Shown one piece after another: positions 63,897 through 64,000 of a stretch of DNA of 64,000 nt. This DNA comes from Pseudeuparius sepicola (taxonomy: Eukaryota > Arthropoda > Insecta > Coleoptera > Anthribidae). The stretch lies in NCBI GenBank assembly GCA_963920635.1, contig OY987307.1, forward strand, positions 3,968,001-4,032,000, written 5' to 3'. Within the stretch, counting starts at the first letter, position 1; each line of letters opens with the position of its first letter. A program made the translations under genes and the position numbers. The notes below the pieces were generated by a model. That model did no database searches, was not told where the DNA came from, and saw only the letters and a list, made by a program, of their open reading frames with translations.

Positions 63897-64000
63897 TTTC
63901 CTAGGCGTGGAACTATAATAAAATCCTTATACGATTTGTTTCAAGCCGATTTAGTTGAAATGATTCTCTACTCAAAGGAAAATAAGGGTTACAAGTACAT
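63897..64000 (+). pseudogene. Polinton-like integrase, partial, at window edge
   Basis: PRRGTIIKSLYDLFQADLVE with the first catalytic Asp, continuing SKENKGYKY to the window end. Nearly identical to the integrase at 35070-35089 plus 36701-36780, but without the Tc1 insertion. The rest lies outside the window. Confidence 0.75.

Noticed and set aside
1..64000. CRISPR arrays, bacterial operons or rRNA genes
   Set aside because: Repeats are inverted or tandem without regular spacers, introns are spliceosomal, and no ribosomal RNA sequence was recognised.

Overview
The window looks like an insect nuclear contig, probably hemipteran or beetle; this is an inference. It is AT-rich, has GT-AG introns and TATA promoters but no ribosome-binding sites or operons, and is packed with DNA transposons of types common in insects. 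I see no ordinary housekeeping gene. Almost everything is mobile, virus-like or its remains, heavily nested.

Layout. 0-5.2 kb: a Tc1-type transposase tail, three small inverted-repeat elements, and a spliced pogo/Tigger-type transposase gene behind an array of GGGGCACATTCAACC-like repeats. 5.4-10.7 kb: a 5.3-kb element bounded by inverted terminal repeats (ITRs) of about 207 bp, each with a TATA box. It carries a decayed protein-primed DNA polymerase B (pPolB), a small unrecognised ORF and possible capsid- and Rep-like remains, and is interrupted by an LTR-like insertion. 11-19 kb: debris of larger Polinton/adintovirus-like elements (capsid C-terminus, P-loop kinase-like gene, integrase tail, pPolB). 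19.3-20.9 kb: a broken PIF/Harbinger element. 21.5-24.9 kb: an apparently intact transposon encoding a 704-aa protein of an uncharacterised DDE-like family. 25-28 kb: a divergent spliced pPolB gene. 28-34 kb: a long-repeat mariner relic containing a Penelope GIY-YIG fragment, then a pogo relic with a Harbinger insert. 34-52 kb: the best preserved Polinton-like gene set (integrase/chromodomain, several small conserved genes, pPolB), partly repeated at 42.4-49 and 51-52.4 kb and split by three younger transposons: an intact Tc1, a mariner and, nested in the mariner, a nearly intact hAT. 52-64 kb: small inverted-repeat elements, an unrecognised spliced gene behind a TATA module that recurs at 63.4 kb, an intact DD41D mariner, tRNA-like sequences, tandem repeats, a tiny spliced gene, and a partial integrase at the right edge.

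How the genes relate. The Polinton-like copies share integrase, pPolB and at least five small proteins in conserved order, suggesting one replicating virus-like transposon family that moved repeatedly and then decayed. Younger cut-and-paste elements landed in these copies; exact target duplications and one preserved empty site give the relative order of events. Family assignments come from recognised motifs, not database searches.
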